Assembly (NCBI GenBank): GCA_033239725.1 | Contig: BTCW01000001.1 | Coordinates: forward strand, 43,302,176 to 43,366,175 | DNA: 64,000 bases | Direction of reading: 5' to 3' | Origin: Echinochloa phyllopogon | Lineage: Eukaryota > Streptophyta > Magnoliopsida > Poales > Poaceae | In this document: piece after piece, positions 39,701 to 50,541 of the stretch | Numbering within the stretch: position 1 is the stretch's first letter | Layout: each line of letters begins with the position of its first letter | Made by a program: the position numbers and the translations under genes | The notes under the pieces: generated by a model | Told to the model about the DNA's origin: nothing | Seen by the model: only the letters and a program-made list of their open reading frames with translations | Databases searched by the model: none

Positions 39701-41209
39701 AGTCTGGGATTTGTGACCAGCGTCACCGAGATGGTAGTAGAACCGACCTTGGAACAAGAGATCCGAAAAGGACAGCTCATAGATGAGAAGATCAAGGAGA
39801 TCGTAGAACTGGTGGCATTAGGAAAAGCCCCTGGTTTTCGAGTGGATGACCAAGGAACATTGTGGTATGAGAAGAGAATCTGTGTACCAGATATAGTGCA
39901 GATCAGGGATGCAATTCTCAGGGAAGCCCATGAATCGGCGTATTCAATACACCCAGGTAGTACCAAGATGTACCAAGATATCAAAGAGAGATTTTGGTGG
40001 TACGGATTGAAGAGAGATGTGGCCACATACGTAGCTCTATGTGACACATGTCAGAGAGTCAAGGCTGAACATCAGAGGCCAGCAGGTTTACTCCAGCCAC
40101 TGAAGGTACCTGAATGGAAGTGGGAAGAAGTCGGTATGGATTTCATCACTGGCTTACCTCGCACTCAGAGGGGATTTGACTCAATCTGGGTAATAGTGGA
40201 TCGACTGACCAAGGTGGCGCATTTCCTACCAGTAAAGACCACCTACTCGGGAGCCAGACTAGCAGAGTTGTATATGGAAAGGATTGTGTGTTTGCATGGG
40301 GTACCGAAAAGAATAGTATCAGATCGAGGTACCCAGTTCACATCGCACTTTTGGCGACAATTGCATGAGTCTATGGACACTAAGCTACAGTTCAGTTCAG
40401 CTTACCATCCGCAGACAGATGGGCAGACAGAACGGACGAACCAGATATTGGAGGATATGTTGAGAGCTTGTGCTCTACAATATGGTGCCAGTTGGGACAA
40501 GAGTTTACCGTACGCGGAATTCTCGTACAACAATAGCTATCAGAAGAGTTTGCAGATGGCACCATTTGAGGCTCTGTATGGCAGAAAGTGTAGGACACCA
40601 CTATTCTGGGATCAGACGGGAGAAAGTCAGGTGTTTGGACCTGAGATACTAAGAGAAGCAGAGCGACAAGTACAGATAATTAGACAGAATCTGAAAGTAG
40701 CACAATCCAGACAGAAGAGCTATGCAGATAACCGACGGAGGGATCTCAGCTTTGAAGTTGGAGATTTCGTGTATCTCAAGGTGTCACCCATGAGAGGCGT
40801 GAAGAGGTTCAACGTCAAGGGCAAGTTAGCACCTCGATACATTGGACCGTTCAAGGTACTTGGTCGGAAAGGTGAGGTGGCATATCAGTTAGAGCTACCA
40901 GAGAAGTTAGCGGGAGTACATGATGTGTTTCATGTGTCTCAGTTGAAAAAGTGCTTGCGAGTACCTGAGGAACAAATTCCGATTGATGAGTTGAATGTGG
41001 AGGAAGATCTTACCTATACGGAGCATCCTGTCAGAATTTTGGAGGAGTCAGAAAGAGTCACCAGAAATAAAGTGATTCGTATGTGCAAGGTTCAGTGGAG
41101 CCGACATTCAGTGGATGAAGCGACTTGGGAAAGAGAAGAAGATCTCAGAGCAGAGAATCCACAGTTATTCCCATCCACGTCCGAATCTCGAGGGCGAGAT
41201 TCATCTTAG
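36725..41209 (+). CDS. gag-pol polyprotein of the chromovirus-type element
   Basis: One uninterrupted frame of 1494 codons. Gag capsid domain at about 70-230 (MKGRPPTFNKSSDPMQAEDW, TWQEFRDSFRSHHVPEAL). Zinc knuckle C322-x2-C325-x4-H330-x4-C335. Protease with LFDTGASHAF near 400. Reverse transcriptase at about 545-790, catalytic VFIDDIL near 711-716. RNase H at about 800-920 (IYCDASRLGLG, YTDHKSLKY). Integrase with an HHCC finger (H-x4-H class, CDTCQR) and a D,D,E core (VGMDFITGLP, SDRGTQFTSHFW, HPQTDGQTERTNQ). The C-terminal part ends in a chromodomain-like segment (HPVRILEESERV..., VQWSRHSVDEATWE), which in this group guides insertion toward certain chromatin. No frameshift or stop is seen, so the element may be able to move. 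Confidence 0.97.
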   Translation: MVNTRSNPGGSGSIQNQNPPPPPPPLTMEQMMQMQLQLTQQMAQTIALMQQNPPQQHYVQPRDKRGEFMKGRPPTFNKSSDPMQAEDWLKAVERQLDIAQCNDREKVLYGSGQLQGAALDWWDAYQYAHPNRDQITWQEFRDSFRSHHVPEALMTLKKKEFLALKQEGMSVTAYRDKFIELARYAPEDVNTDRKKQTRFRDGLHDTLQYQLLCSRFATFQELVDSALLLEHKRREMEEKKRKLQGTPSGSNVRPRFNPQQGNQQMVTPQRFQGQSGLMNRNQYQQRPQYPSALPQQRPQNQPQSGPVQRPNLTNNAPTAPRCFGCGELGHYASACPRKAQNTVGQNNNPRIGQPQHQNGNQQQNPARGKVNHMGAETTEGATDVVVGTFPVNSSLATVLFDTGASHAFISAAFVKKNMMILQPMGNPMVVSSPGGEQRATLRCPCITITIRGVDFVVNPIVLETLGFDLILGMSWLARYDGVIQCSKRTVQLTAKTGEKVEYQAASPLGHNQIYQAEGVALEDIRVVCEFPDVFPDELPGMPPDREVEFVIDLKPGTAPIAKRPYRMGVKELEKLKEELRTLLAKGYIRPSSSPWGAPVLFVDKKDGTQRLCVDYRALNEVTIKNKYPLPRIDDLFDQLKGACVFSKIDLRSGYHQMRIRVTDIPKTAFTTRYGLYEFTVMSFGLTNAPAYFMYLMNSVFMDYLDKFVVVFIDDILVFSKNEEEHEEHLRLVMQRLREHQLYAKLSKCEFWLKEVAFLGHVLSNGGVAVDPKKVSDVLSWNPPKDVSEIRSFLGMAGYYRRFIEGFSKIAKPLTALLEKNAKFVWTEECQVSFEELKKRLTTAPVLVLPDITKSFSIYCDASRLGLGCVLMQEGRVVAYASRQLRKHEQNYPTHDLELAAVVHALKIWRHYLIGHKCDIYTDHKSLKYVFTQSDLNMRQRRWLELIKDYDLEIHYHPGKANLVADALSRRSYVNRITGHCLSEELSAEFERMSLGFVTSVTEMVVEPTLEQEIRKGQLIDEKIKEIVELVALGKAPGFRVDDQGTLWYEKRICVPDIVQIRDAILREAHESAYSIHPGSTKMYQDIKERFWWYGLKRDVATYVALCDTCQRVKAEHQRPAGLLQPLKVPEWKWEEVGMDFITGLPRTQRGFDSIWVIVDRLTKVAHFLPVKTTYSGARLAELYMERIVCLHGVPKRIVSDRGTQFTSHFWRQLHESMDTKLQFSSAYHPQTDGQTERTNQILEDMLRACALQYGASWDKSLPYAEFSYNNSYQKSLQMAPFEALYGRKCRTPLFWDQTGESQVFGPEILREAERQVQIIRQNLKVAQSRQKSYADNRRRDLSFEVGDFVYLKVSPMRGVKRFNVKGKLAPRYIGPFKVLGRKGEVAYQLELPEKLAGVHDVFHVSQLKKCLRVPEEQIPIDELNVEEDLTYTEHPVRILEESERVTRNKVIRMCKVQWSRHSVDEATWEREEDLRAENPQLFPSTSESRGRDSS

Positions 41210-41220
41210 GGGGGTAGGTT
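41207..41220 (+). promoter_or_regulatory. Polypurine tract
   Basis: AGGGGGGTAGGTT lies directly before the right LTR at 41221 and overlaps the end of the gag-pol frame, where plus-strand priming is expected. Confidence 0.75.
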
Positions 41221-44200
41221 TGTAACACCCTAAAAATGCCTATTTTAAAAATTTAGGTAATTAAATTATTTTTATTTAATTTTATGCTCATATTTATCTA
41301 AGGAAAATAAATTATTTATGATAAATAAAATTAAATATAAGGTTAGAAACATTTTGTTGCATTCATGCCGACTGCATTGTGTTTTGTTTGTGTGTGGTTC
41401 AATTGGAATTTAAATTCTGATTAAATTCGAATTTGAATCGCTGCGTTTGGAGCTCTAGAAAAGTTTCTGTGGCCCGAGTCCGTTTTTCCTCCCTTAACTC
41501 TTTTCCCCGTCCAATCTTGGCCCTTCTCCTTTTCTCTTTTGCAGCGGCCCATCCCCCTCCTCTCTCTGTTTCTGGCCCAGCCTGGCGGCCTGCTACGCCC
41601 CCGGCCCATTCCCTTTTGGCCCGCAGCCGGCCTGCTCGCCGCCCCGCGCTCCGTTTCCGGCCCAGCGCTGCGCCCGCCTTCCCCCGCTCCGCTCGGCCCA
41701 CCTGGCGGCCCAACGCGCCGGCCTGCCCCGCAGCCCGCAGCGTCTCCCCCTCTCTCCCCTCTGTCGCTGACCAGGCGGGGCCACCCGTCAGGATCGTCCC
41801 TGAGCTCCGCCCGAGTCCGACCCCGCCCCGACGCTGGAGTTCGTCCCGGCCACGTCGTCGTCGTCGTCGTCGAGGACCCGGACTCTTCCTCGGCCGCCTT
41901 CAAATAAGCCCCGCCGCCGTCTCCCGATCCCCCTGCCCCGAAAATCCGCGCCCAAGCCGCCCCACACGAGTTCCGCTCGGCCGCCGCCCTAACCGCCGCC
42001 GCCGAGATTTGCACCGCCGTGGACCCGTCGATTCCCCGTCGCTCCGACCAAATTGGCAGCCGGAGCAGCTTCGCGTGGTGGTAAGCGTGCTCCCACGCCC
42101 CTTCTTGCTCTCTCCCTCCCCCTGCTGCGAGCTCCCCGTCGTCGCCCGAGCGCCGCCGCCGCCATAGCTCATCGCGCGCTCCCTTCCGCTGCTCCGCCGT
42201 CGACTTGAGCCCCCTGGACGAGTTCGCCGAGCCGCGACGCCTCCGTAGCGCTAATTCCCGACCCGAACCGACGCCCCTAGCTCGATTTCGAGCAACGCCG
42301 GCGACCCTCCGCCGCGCGCGCAGGCGGCGCCGCCGCAGTTCTGCTCGCCGGCGACACCCCCCTCTTCCCGATCTATTCTCAGCCGACCGATCCAAATCAG
42401 ACGGCCCAGATCAATCAACCGAGCCAAGTCAAAGCTGACCGTAACGGTCAACCCCCAGTCAGCCGAGCCGTTTTTCAAAAGAACCCCTGTCCTTTTTCAA
42501 AATTAACCCGCAGTCCAAAATTATTCAAAAATAATTACAATTAAGTCCTGATTTTTACAGAAAACCCCCTGTCTTATTTAAAAATAGTACCCGAGGTCCT
42601 GTTTTGGTCAAATTGCTAATAAACCCTCCTGCTTTCATATAAAATTATGTTTTAGCCCCTGACTTTTTGCAAATAAGCCCCTGGAACTTTTAAAACTTTG
42701 CCAGCAAGTCCCCGAACCTTAGAAAAGCCATAACTTCTTCGTTTTAGCTCCGATTTGAGTGATTCTCGCGCTCACGTGTTCGTAGCGAAGCGTAGATTAG
42801 TTTCTAAGCCTTCTTTTGTTCTGTTTTTATTGTTTGGTGTACTGTTCTAATAGATTAATATTGTTTGCATGTACTGGCTTGTTTGGATGCTTGTGTGTTG
42901 TTGTATGAGTCCAGTCGGTGAGCTGTACACGTTTGAGTTCGAGGGTTACGAGGAGCAAGACCAACAGCAGCAGCAAGAGCAACAGCAGCAGTTGGACGAA
43001 GGCAAGTACAGCACGGACAATCCTTGCTACCTATACACACCTTTACAATAATTACTGCATATGCATGTGTCTAAATTGTTCCTATTAAGGTTATTCCTAG
43101 CTTTGTTTATCCTATACCTTGATTACCCTGGGTTATTGCATTTGGGTAGACCTTTGCTAAGCGCAGCTACTGTCACCAATGTTTAACTGTTAATCTTGAC
43201 TTAATGGTTCACTTCAATGTTAATGGTAAAACTTGCTTTTTAGCAACATGGATCAGGGAGCTAGGGTGTATGTTTTATGCTTGGCCCTAGTGTCTCTCCG
43301 TAAGGACTGGTTCTTTAAGCGGCAACCCAGGAACCTGTCGCCACCGCCGGAACTATAATGGCTCTGGTCTTGGACAAGTAACTTGTACGGCTCTAATTCA
43401 GCAGTGGTTACCGGTGGGCCACCGGCGTTATGGGAAGCATGGGTGAGAGTATGGTTTGATCCACCGAGGACGGAGTATCCGTTGGCTATGTCCTCGTGAG
43501 GCACAGTCCCGTGTTGGGAGCTTCCGTATGGCGGGGGTTCCACACGTTGCGCTATTTATTTTGTTGTTGTTGTTCTTTTCCGCGCTTGGACGCCATTGAC
43601 CCCCTCGTGTTGCGACATGGGCGTCAGTCAATCTCGGTGCCTTGGGTCATGCTGCCTAGGTTGTACCATAACGGCTACTGTTTTGTTAAAGTGTCTTGTG
43701 AAAAGCCTCGTAGCGTCCCTATGCAGTCACACCTCGGAAGTGTTGATGTGCGTGGTTGGGTGCAAAGTTCCTTTGAACTTTTACGCGACTGGTGGGTAAA
43801 GGGCGAAACCTCTGCAGAGTGTATAATCTATCATGATAGCCTTGCTCAGGGTCAAGAGCGGCCTGGATCCTTTTTGATTAGAAATTGATACTTATTATTG
43901 TTTAAATGTTCACCTCTACTTTATTAATTGGGTTTGCAATTGGGATTCACTTAATTGTAGTAATCTTGGTTTATGATAAAATGAATCAACTAAAATGGCT
44001 AATGCAGTACAGCCGTGTCAAGCCTTTCTTTTAAGCCTTCATTACCCGTGTTGTATTTGCTAAGTAAGACAATTACTTACACTTGCCATTCAACAAAATC
44101 CCGGATGGGTAACAGATGGATTAGATGGTACTGCTGCTATTGAGTTTCCTGAAGATCTACCATTCTACTAGCTGTGCTCAACCAGTCAGAGTCCCTGTGG

Positions 44201-44419
44201 ATTATGGAGTTCGGCTTCGTCTTCGTCATCGTTTAGAGAGAGTTTAATAAATAGTCTTCCGCTGTGTTATTTAGTTATTTTAGTCAAACTCTGATGTAAA
44301 ACCATTTTACTCGAGCATATGTACTCTGTTTATCATATTTGTTATCTATATGTGTTCTGTGGACTTCCTGGGCACACATATAGAAGCATTCGGGTTTCTG
44401 TGTAAATCCGGGTGTGACA
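41221..44419 (+). repeat. Right LTR of the chromovirus-type element (3199 bp)
   Basis: Near-identical to 33086-36283. It carries the same GC-rich block (about 41525-42380) and the same short glutamine-rich frame (42869-43051). It ends GTGTGACA followed by the target duplication GCGCG. Confidence 0.96.
42869..43051 (+). CDS. Short glutamine-rich open frame inside the right LTR
   Basis: Copy of the 34733-34915 frame, sixty codons, one residue different (Leu for Pro in the GE(P/L)YTFEF part). The two copies are too young for conservation between them to mean anything; comparison with other elements is needed to judge coding. Confidence 0.35.
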   Translation: MYWLVWMLVCCCMSPVGELYTFEFEGYEEQDQQQQQEQQQQLDEGKYSTDNPCYLYTPLQ

Positions 44420-44424
44420 GCGCG

Positions 44425-45509
44425 CCCCATTCGAACTCTTGCTTTACCCTCTTTGAAAGCCACGTTTTTTCTTGCTCGACATTCATATCCAGTGAGTAGT
44501 GAAATTACGTAGTAGCAGTGTTTTACATGATAGACAAGATGAATTTTCTGTTTGTTCTGTGATTTTTTTTTACTGGAACCCTTCTTCCTTGCTTGGGTCT
44601 TACTGCTTTGACAATTGACATGAGTATGTGTAGTTGAACTCCGCAGCAACAGGTACTTCTTTTTGTGGATTCCCTCATCATTTAAATCTAGTGACAGTAG
44701 CAGTAGTTGCAACGCAGCTTTTGACAACCCTGCGGAAGCAAAAGCAACGCAACCTGATTTTTTCATGGTCCAGTAGAAGCCAGATCTTAGCTTGTTCCTT
44801 TTCCAAATCAGAATTCTAGCTAATAACAAATCTTGTTATTTTGCTTCTTTACCCAAGGGATAAATCATTTAACTGTGGCGGTAGCTTAATAAGCATAAAT
44901 CTTACGCCTGATCGAGGTTCAGGTTTAAGAGAATGAGAGGTACTGCCACTGTGTATGTATTAGTATAAGCACAGAATAGGGGCATAGGGCAGGTCACTGA
45001 GGGCCCATAAGTCATACATGGCCCACGCAAATTTCAGTCACAAGGATCCCAGAAAATCCTGCGTCTACTAGATACTATAGTAGTATATAGTATCATCCAA
45101 TGACTGAAATAGTAAAGGGGACAATGCTTTGGACACAAGTAGGGGTACATCATGATAATCCATTACTTGCAGTTGCAGAAACACAGACGATTCTACACAT
45201 AGCATGGCATGCAACTAAGAGGAGGTTAGCTCCATGGAAAGCTGCCTTAAAACATGTAGCTCCATGAGAGCTCCCCCACGTTGCACAATTAGCCTAGCAC
45301 TAGTAGTACAATAATTAACTTCTAGTAGCATATATGAATCAAATAATCCTTAATCGTATATATATAATGATTATAATACCGTGACCAATTCTTGATCACG
45401 TAGGTTGCGATGGTGATTAATCAGTCAGTGTTGAGTTGATGAATGATGATGATCACTTGAGACTTGACCGCCGAGCTGATGTTTGGTGGAGGACCTGATG
45501 GACGAACGA
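44425..45509. other. Intergenic region between the retrotransposon and the ERF gene
   Basis: About 1.1 kb. The right end should be the 3' untranslated region of the ERF gene. Contains AT-rich stretches near 45300-45380. I see no gene or clear repeat. Confidence 0.5.
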
Positions 45510-46388
45510 TCAGTTGAGGGAGGAGAAGCTCCAGAGGTTGATCTCACCTTCTTCCTCCCACTCGTTGGTCGCCTCCATCGCCATGGGCGCTGGCGCGAAG
45601 AACGAGCTGCATGGGTCCATCATGGCGTACTCCATGCACTTGGGCGACTGGAAGAAGGCCTCGATGTCCGCGAGCGCGGCGAGGTCCGCGTCCCCCGTCA
45701 TGTCGATGTCGTCGTCGTGCGCCATCTCGTAGTACTGACCAGTGTTCCCGGTCTCCGGGGAGCTCGCGCCCGACGACGCGTCGCCGTAGCTGCACGGCGG
45801 GGTGGTGGCGTTGTTGATGGCCGCGGCGGCGGAGTAGGGGGCGGCGGTGGCGCCGGTCTGCTGCAGCGGGCTGCAGCCGGCATTGGCGGCGGCGGCGGCG
45901 GCGACGCGCTGGATGGACTTGGGCGACATGGCGGCGGCGGGGATGTGGAAAGGGAGGTGCACGGGGAAGTTGAGGTCGGCGGCGGAGCCCTTGAGGCAGA
46001 GCAGCGCGGCGTCGTAGGCGCGCGCGGCGGCCTCGGCGGTGGAGTGGGAGCCGAGCCATATCCGCGTCTTCTGGTTGGGCGCCCGGATCTCCGACACCCA
46101 CGAGCCCCAGCTCCGCATCCGCACGCCCTTGTACTGGCGCTCGCGCTTCCCGCCGGCGCCGTGCTGCCTCGCCGCCGCCACCGCATTGCTGCCGACGCCG
46201 CCGTCGACCGCCGCGTCCTGCAGCTGCGCGCCGCCCTTCACCATGTCGCGAAACCGGCCTGACGCGCGCGTGCCGCTGCTGCTCCTGTCGCTGAAAGCCT
46301 GACGACGCTCTGGCTGGTAGCAAAGTTTTGATGCGTGATGTCGATGGTTAGGAGTGCAAGAGAGCTTGATCGAAGAATGCAACAACAA
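45510..46388 (-). CDS. AP2/ERF transcription factor, DREB-type (ERF008-011-like)
   Basis: One exon, 292 codons from the first ATG. A single AP2 domain at about 85-142: RQYKGVRMRSWGSWVSEIR, then TRIWLGSHSTAEAAARAYD and an LNFP end. The WVSEIR pattern (Val and Glu at the DREB positions) and the AP2 sequence fit the ERF008-011 group of DREB proteins, which bind DRE/GCC-like promoter sites in the nucleus. The rest is Ala-rich and then acidic (activation-like), ending INLWSFSSLN. The first 48 residues do not look like the family. The ATG at 46244 (MVKGGAQLQ, residue 49) may be the true start and gives 244 aa. A TATA box at 46467-46474 would put the transcript start about 50 bases before the first ATG, so both starts are on the mRNA. 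Confidence 0.92.
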   Translation of the reverse strand: MLLHSSIKLSCTPNHRHHASKLCYQPERRQAFSDRSSSGTRASGRFRDMVKGGAQLQDAAVDGGVGSNAVAAARQHGAGGKRERQYKGVRMRSWGSWVSEIRAPNQKTRIWLGSHSTAEAAARAYDAALLCLKGSAADLNFPVHLPFHIPAAAMSPKSIQRVAAAAAANAGCSPLQQTGATAAPYSAAAAINNATTPPCSYGDASSGASSPETGNTGQYYEMAHDDDIDMTGDADLAALADIEAFFQSPKCMEYAMMDPCSSFFAPAPMAMEATNEWEEEGEINLWSFSSLN

Positions 46389-46466
46389 AGCGTAGTACTC
46401 CGTAGTGGCTAACTGGGGTAGGTGTGTGTGGCTACCGGATGGTGCGAAGCGCAGCGTCCGGTGGCT

Positions 46467-46474
46467 TATTTATA
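46467..46474 (-). promoter_or_regulatory. TATA box of the ERF gene
   Basis: On minus the bases are TATAAATA in the context CCTATAAATAAG, about 79 bases before the first ATG (46388). This leaves a leader of about 50 bases to the first ATG. Confidence 0.7.
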
Positions 46475-49400
46475 GGACGCAGCCGCATCACTGACCAAGA
46501 CTGTGCATATATTATTTGTCTCACCTCATTTAGCTGTGCGTGTAATGCGCATTTTTATAGCGATTTTGTTCACATCACGCTGATATTGCCTGTATTTGTT
46601 ATTTTGTCCAATACAGCATCGATCGATATTCGGTCGTACTTCGTCAGTACTACTACCATTCCGCAATAATTCAGAGGGAAATACTAAGATATGGAGGGAG
46701 GAACGAAGGATCCTACTGGTTCCGACGTACGCAGCATGTCAGCGACTCGCGACGACAGGTTGTATGCTTCAAGTTTACTCAAGTGTGGATAAGCCATTGA
46801 GCAGCAGCAGCAGCAGCAGCCATCAGCATGCTATGCTATACATGATACGTGATAAGTATGATTAGTGTTGGCGTGCCGTGCAGTGGCCTGCATGCATGCT
46901 CGATCGATCACCAGGGAATAACAATCGATCGATCATCATTCTGCGTTGTACAGATGTACGAACTAGACTGGCCTGGTCATTTTTGCCGCTTTTTTTGTGG
47001 TTGGTGCAATGGTGCTAGAGCAACGTTTGTGCAGTGCATATAGATTTGCTTGAATATTGGACTTTCTAGCCTTCTGTATATGCTTTGCCGTGTCATTTCA
47101 AGCCTGATCTGTACACTGCTGCCCTGACAATTTACCGCTGTACTGTACGCATTACGCATACAAAGTCGATCACTTACCTCTAGGAAGCAACACGTCAGCT
47201 CTCGTCACTCTAATCAGGTAATCATGTATCCATAACTTGTTCGCATCAACTAGACCGCTCAATTGGCCAACCACGCGCCACATTATCGACGTCCGTGTAC
47301 ATGGCCCTGGCCAGGCCAGCTAGCGGTAAACAAGCAGACAACCTGAGGAAAAAGTCTCGACACTTTAGATTTTTTAGCTAGGTAGCTAGCTAACACACCC
47401 ATCATCACCCAACAAAGTCTCGCTTAACCATGTGCTAAATTACTTCCCCACTGTGAACAGCCGACCGGTTGACCACGCACAGGAGCCCACTGTGCTCCGC
47501 GCGCCGCCCCATCCCCCTCCGTTCCACCACAAAAGAAGAGATAACAGGGCACATGCGCCCTCCCAATATTCAACAAAACAGTCGACGGACAGGCACGGCA
47601 GATTCCGTCGAGCTCGAGATTTCGAGAAGCCGGGACCGGGAGAGTCTCTCCGGCCGTACGACACGAGCGCCGAGACCGTGAGAAAAGCCCCGGCACGCGC
47701 CCGGACCCGTGCCCCCCGGCGGCAGGTCGAGTACGGGCTGGCCGCCCGCACGGCCGCTCCGCTCGCACGCCGAGCTACCGCTGCCGCTGCGCGCTGCCCG
47801 CGCGCGTGAACAGTAGTGCGAAACCACGAGCGCGCCTGGACGGAATGGAACCAACGTTGCCAGATGGCCGAGCGCGTCCCAGGTGCCCCGCGCCACCGTA
47901 CTACCGGCCGGCCAGTAACATGCGCGGCGGGGGCAGGCAGGGGCGCCTTCGCGCGCAGCTTCGTCCGAGGCCGGCGGGCGCACGGAGCGCGACGGCGACC
48001 CGATGGTTGGAGGTAGCGAGACCGGGGGCGCCGCTCCTAGCCGAGGCGCTGGGCGCCGTGCGTCGCGCGCGGCGTCGTCAGCGAACGGGGAGCCCTGGCC
48101 TGGTCCGGCGCGCACTCCGTCCGGCCTGGCACAACAACCAACCGAACCAAACCAGCCAACCAACCGGCGCGTACGGAGGTGGGGGGCCGCGGGTGGTGGG
48201 GTTCCATCCGCTAGCGTTTTGGTCAGTCGCGCGCGCGGCAGGAGGGAGGGGATCGGAGCTGCTAGCTGGAGCCGCACTGGCCTCCGACCGCAAACCGCGT
48301 CGAGCTGATGCGGAGAGGAGGGCGACCGGGACAGGTGATGAGAGGGATGGATGGATGTGGCCTCGAGATCGATCAGCATCAGCTGCTGCTACACCATGTC
48401 CATGGGCGCGACCGGGACGGAAAGAAGATTCCCCGCTCCGGGATAGCGATGCTTCCATGCTTTGGTCGCGCTGACGTAGCTCCGCGTAGGACTCGTCGAG
48501 ATCCGCTGCGCCTGTGCGTAGGCACCGATCAGTACGCTGAACGTACGTGATCGGCTGGCACTGCCACTCCGGCACTCTGGCAGTGGCAGCCGTGCGATCG
48601 ATCTGTACGATGTGAGACTCGGGCACCACATGTTTACTGTGCTGCTTGAGCTACAACTAGTTCAAGTCATGACAGCGCTGTTGTGCCTGCCAATGTATCC
48701 TATCCACGGAAGGATGGAATGATGGAAATGTGCCGTCGGACGCAGAGCACGAGGACAAGCTAGTGACGGTGCGCGCTCCGGCCGTGCCAGCGAAAGCCTC
48801 GGTTCAGGTAGCTGCTTGACAAATTAGTTCGATCAGCCTGTATGAACGCAAGTAAACCTATCCTCGATCGATGCAAGGCGAGGTTCGGCCGCGTATGTGT
48901 GCGCTCGCTTCCCAGAAAGGTATAGCGAAGCAAGTCTTGCCAAGCAGCGTCCTCACATTCATAACAAACGCCATGGTTTCTCTCAGTTCTCACCTCGGAA
49001 TTCAAACGCATCCATGGGTTAACTAACTTGTCCAGCTGATGTTGGTGAACAACACAGACAGGTAGCTTTCGGATCTCCCTGTTTCACGTACTGATGGGAT
49101 GCAAGAGGGGACAATGAATGAGCTCGTCGCAGTCGCGCTTTGAACATCAGCTAGGCGACTGAACGATTGCTACCCATCATCAGCTGCACCGCAAATGAGA
49201 AACCAACGCAAGGCCCTGATGAAACTCCACATTAGGCAGGCTCTATTGATACACACGGTGCCAGGCCATCCAGCCAGTTCTATTCTACAGAAACCAATCA
49301 GTTAGCACATGGCATAAACTAATGATCATCTTAGTCCAGATAGAAAAAGCGTGGTTAATTGGCCGGCCGGGGTAGTCCAGAGCGCTGGACCCCCGGCATG

Positions 49401-49855
49401 CAGCCGCCGCCGCCGCCCAGTTCCAGGCCACAGGCTGCCAGCTGCTGCCCTCCCGGATCCCAACCCCACCGCGTGCCCGATCTTGACTTGGGGCGTCCCC
49501 TCCATCTCCATGACCTCCATTTCCATTCCTCCGTACACACACGCTGCACGGCGGCCACGCACGCCATGCCATCATGCCATCGGTGGTCCTGCACGATCCG
49601 ACTGCCATGCTGCTGCCATTGTCGCCATTGACGTGAACCTAGGAGGGGCCTGTAGCAGCAGGCAGCAGCAGCAGCCACAGAACACACAGAAAATCTCATG
49701 CTTGGCTAGCTGGTCTCCGTGTGCACATGTCATGTGATGTCTAAGGAAGGTACCACTACTACTGCTAGTAGTAGTAAAACAATATTGATGGATTCCCCAT
49801 GACCTATTCAGCAGGATGAGCTTGTTTATGCAGTCAGTGCAAACGGTGAGAAGAG
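46475..49855. other. Long intergenic region upstream of the ERF gene
   Basis: About 3.4 kb without a gene that I can support. The stretch 47440-48480 is GC-rich and gives overlapping open frames on both strands (up to 269 codons), but their composition is Arg/Pro/Ala-biased in every frame and no domain is seen, so I treat them as chance frames. Near 46880-46935 there are repeated CGATCGATC words. The remainder is featureless to me. Confidence 0.5.
46801..46821 (+). repeat. CAG trinucleotide microsatellite
   Basis: Six to seven units of GCA/CAG in a row in non-coding sequence. Confidence 0.8.
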
Positions 49856-50358
49856 TGTTAGAATAAACGGATCACTAGCCACAGATCTAGAACTATTAAC
49901 TTGAATCTTGACAGTAAAACTTGAAGAACAATAACAGAACCATAACAAGAACATGATGAACGAAGAACGAGTAGATCCATACCATCGTCTCCAATGGAGG
50001 AAGACATGTCACGTTCTGTTGATGACGAACTGCGCAAGGCAGCGATGCGCAGTGTAGGTCGTAGATCGCGGCGTCCCTCCGGTCGCCACCGGCTTTGGCC
50101 TGGAACGGCGATGGAGGACGTCGTGGTGGCGGCGGCTTCCCGTCACGAACTGCGCACTAACCCTAGATCGGATAGGTGTGTCGGTGGGTCTGACGGCTCA
50201 CGGTCAACCTCGTACTTAGAGCCGGCGGCCCCCACCTCTCTTTATAGCGCAGGGTGACAGGGGCCCACCAACCAATGGTTGGGTTGGGCGCCCCCGATCA
50301 GGGCGCGGATCAAGGCCCACGGCCTTTGGGCCGTGTGGACCGGGAGATCATCCTAACA
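49856..50358 (-). repeat. 3' LTR of the copia element (503 bp)
   Basis: On minus it starts TGTTAGGATGATCTCCC (from 50358) and ends CTAACA at 49856, so its ends form the inverted repeat TGTTAG/CTAACA. AAGAG (49851-49855) would be one copy of the target duplication; the other is outside. A purine tract precedes it at 50359-50370. Confidence 0.85.
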
Positions 50359-50370
50359 ATCTCCCCTTTG
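50359..50370 (-). promoter_or_regulatory. Polypurine tract of the copia element
   Basis: On minus the bases AAAGGGGAGAT stand directly before the LTR start TGTTAGG, the expected plus-strand primer position. Confidence 0.75.
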
Positions 50371-50541
50371 ATCTCACATTCGCTTTTCTTTTACTTTTAC
50401 TGTTTCCTTATCTCATCCTAGATTTGTGTACAGAGCATATTTCATCGTCACGATCAATTATCGATAGAATCAATAGCCACAGTACACGCTTCTATTCAGA
50501 AATAGATTCTTTATTCCTTTTGGGCCTTGTGAATCCAGAGA

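Larger units (their letters stand above)
33086..44419 (+). mobile_element. Complete, young Ty3/gypsy chromovirus-type retrotransposon
   Basis: Two LTRs (33086-36283 and 41221-44419), each starting TGTAACAC and ending GTGTGACA, with the 5-base target duplication GCGCG at 33081-33085 and 44420-44424. A tRNA-iMet primer site, one uninterrupted gag-pol frame and a purine tract are all present, so the copy may be autonomous. I found only three base changes and one single-base indel between the LTRs. Long LTRs, MVNTRS start of gag, fused gag-pol and a C-terminal chromodomain-like segment point to the Tekay/Del side of the chromoviruses. Total 11,334 bp. Confidence 0.97.

Noticed and set aside
47570..48629. 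Frames of 183-269 codons on both strands upstream of the ERF gene
   Set aside because: All are composition-driven, mutually overlapping and lack domains or homology that I recognise.
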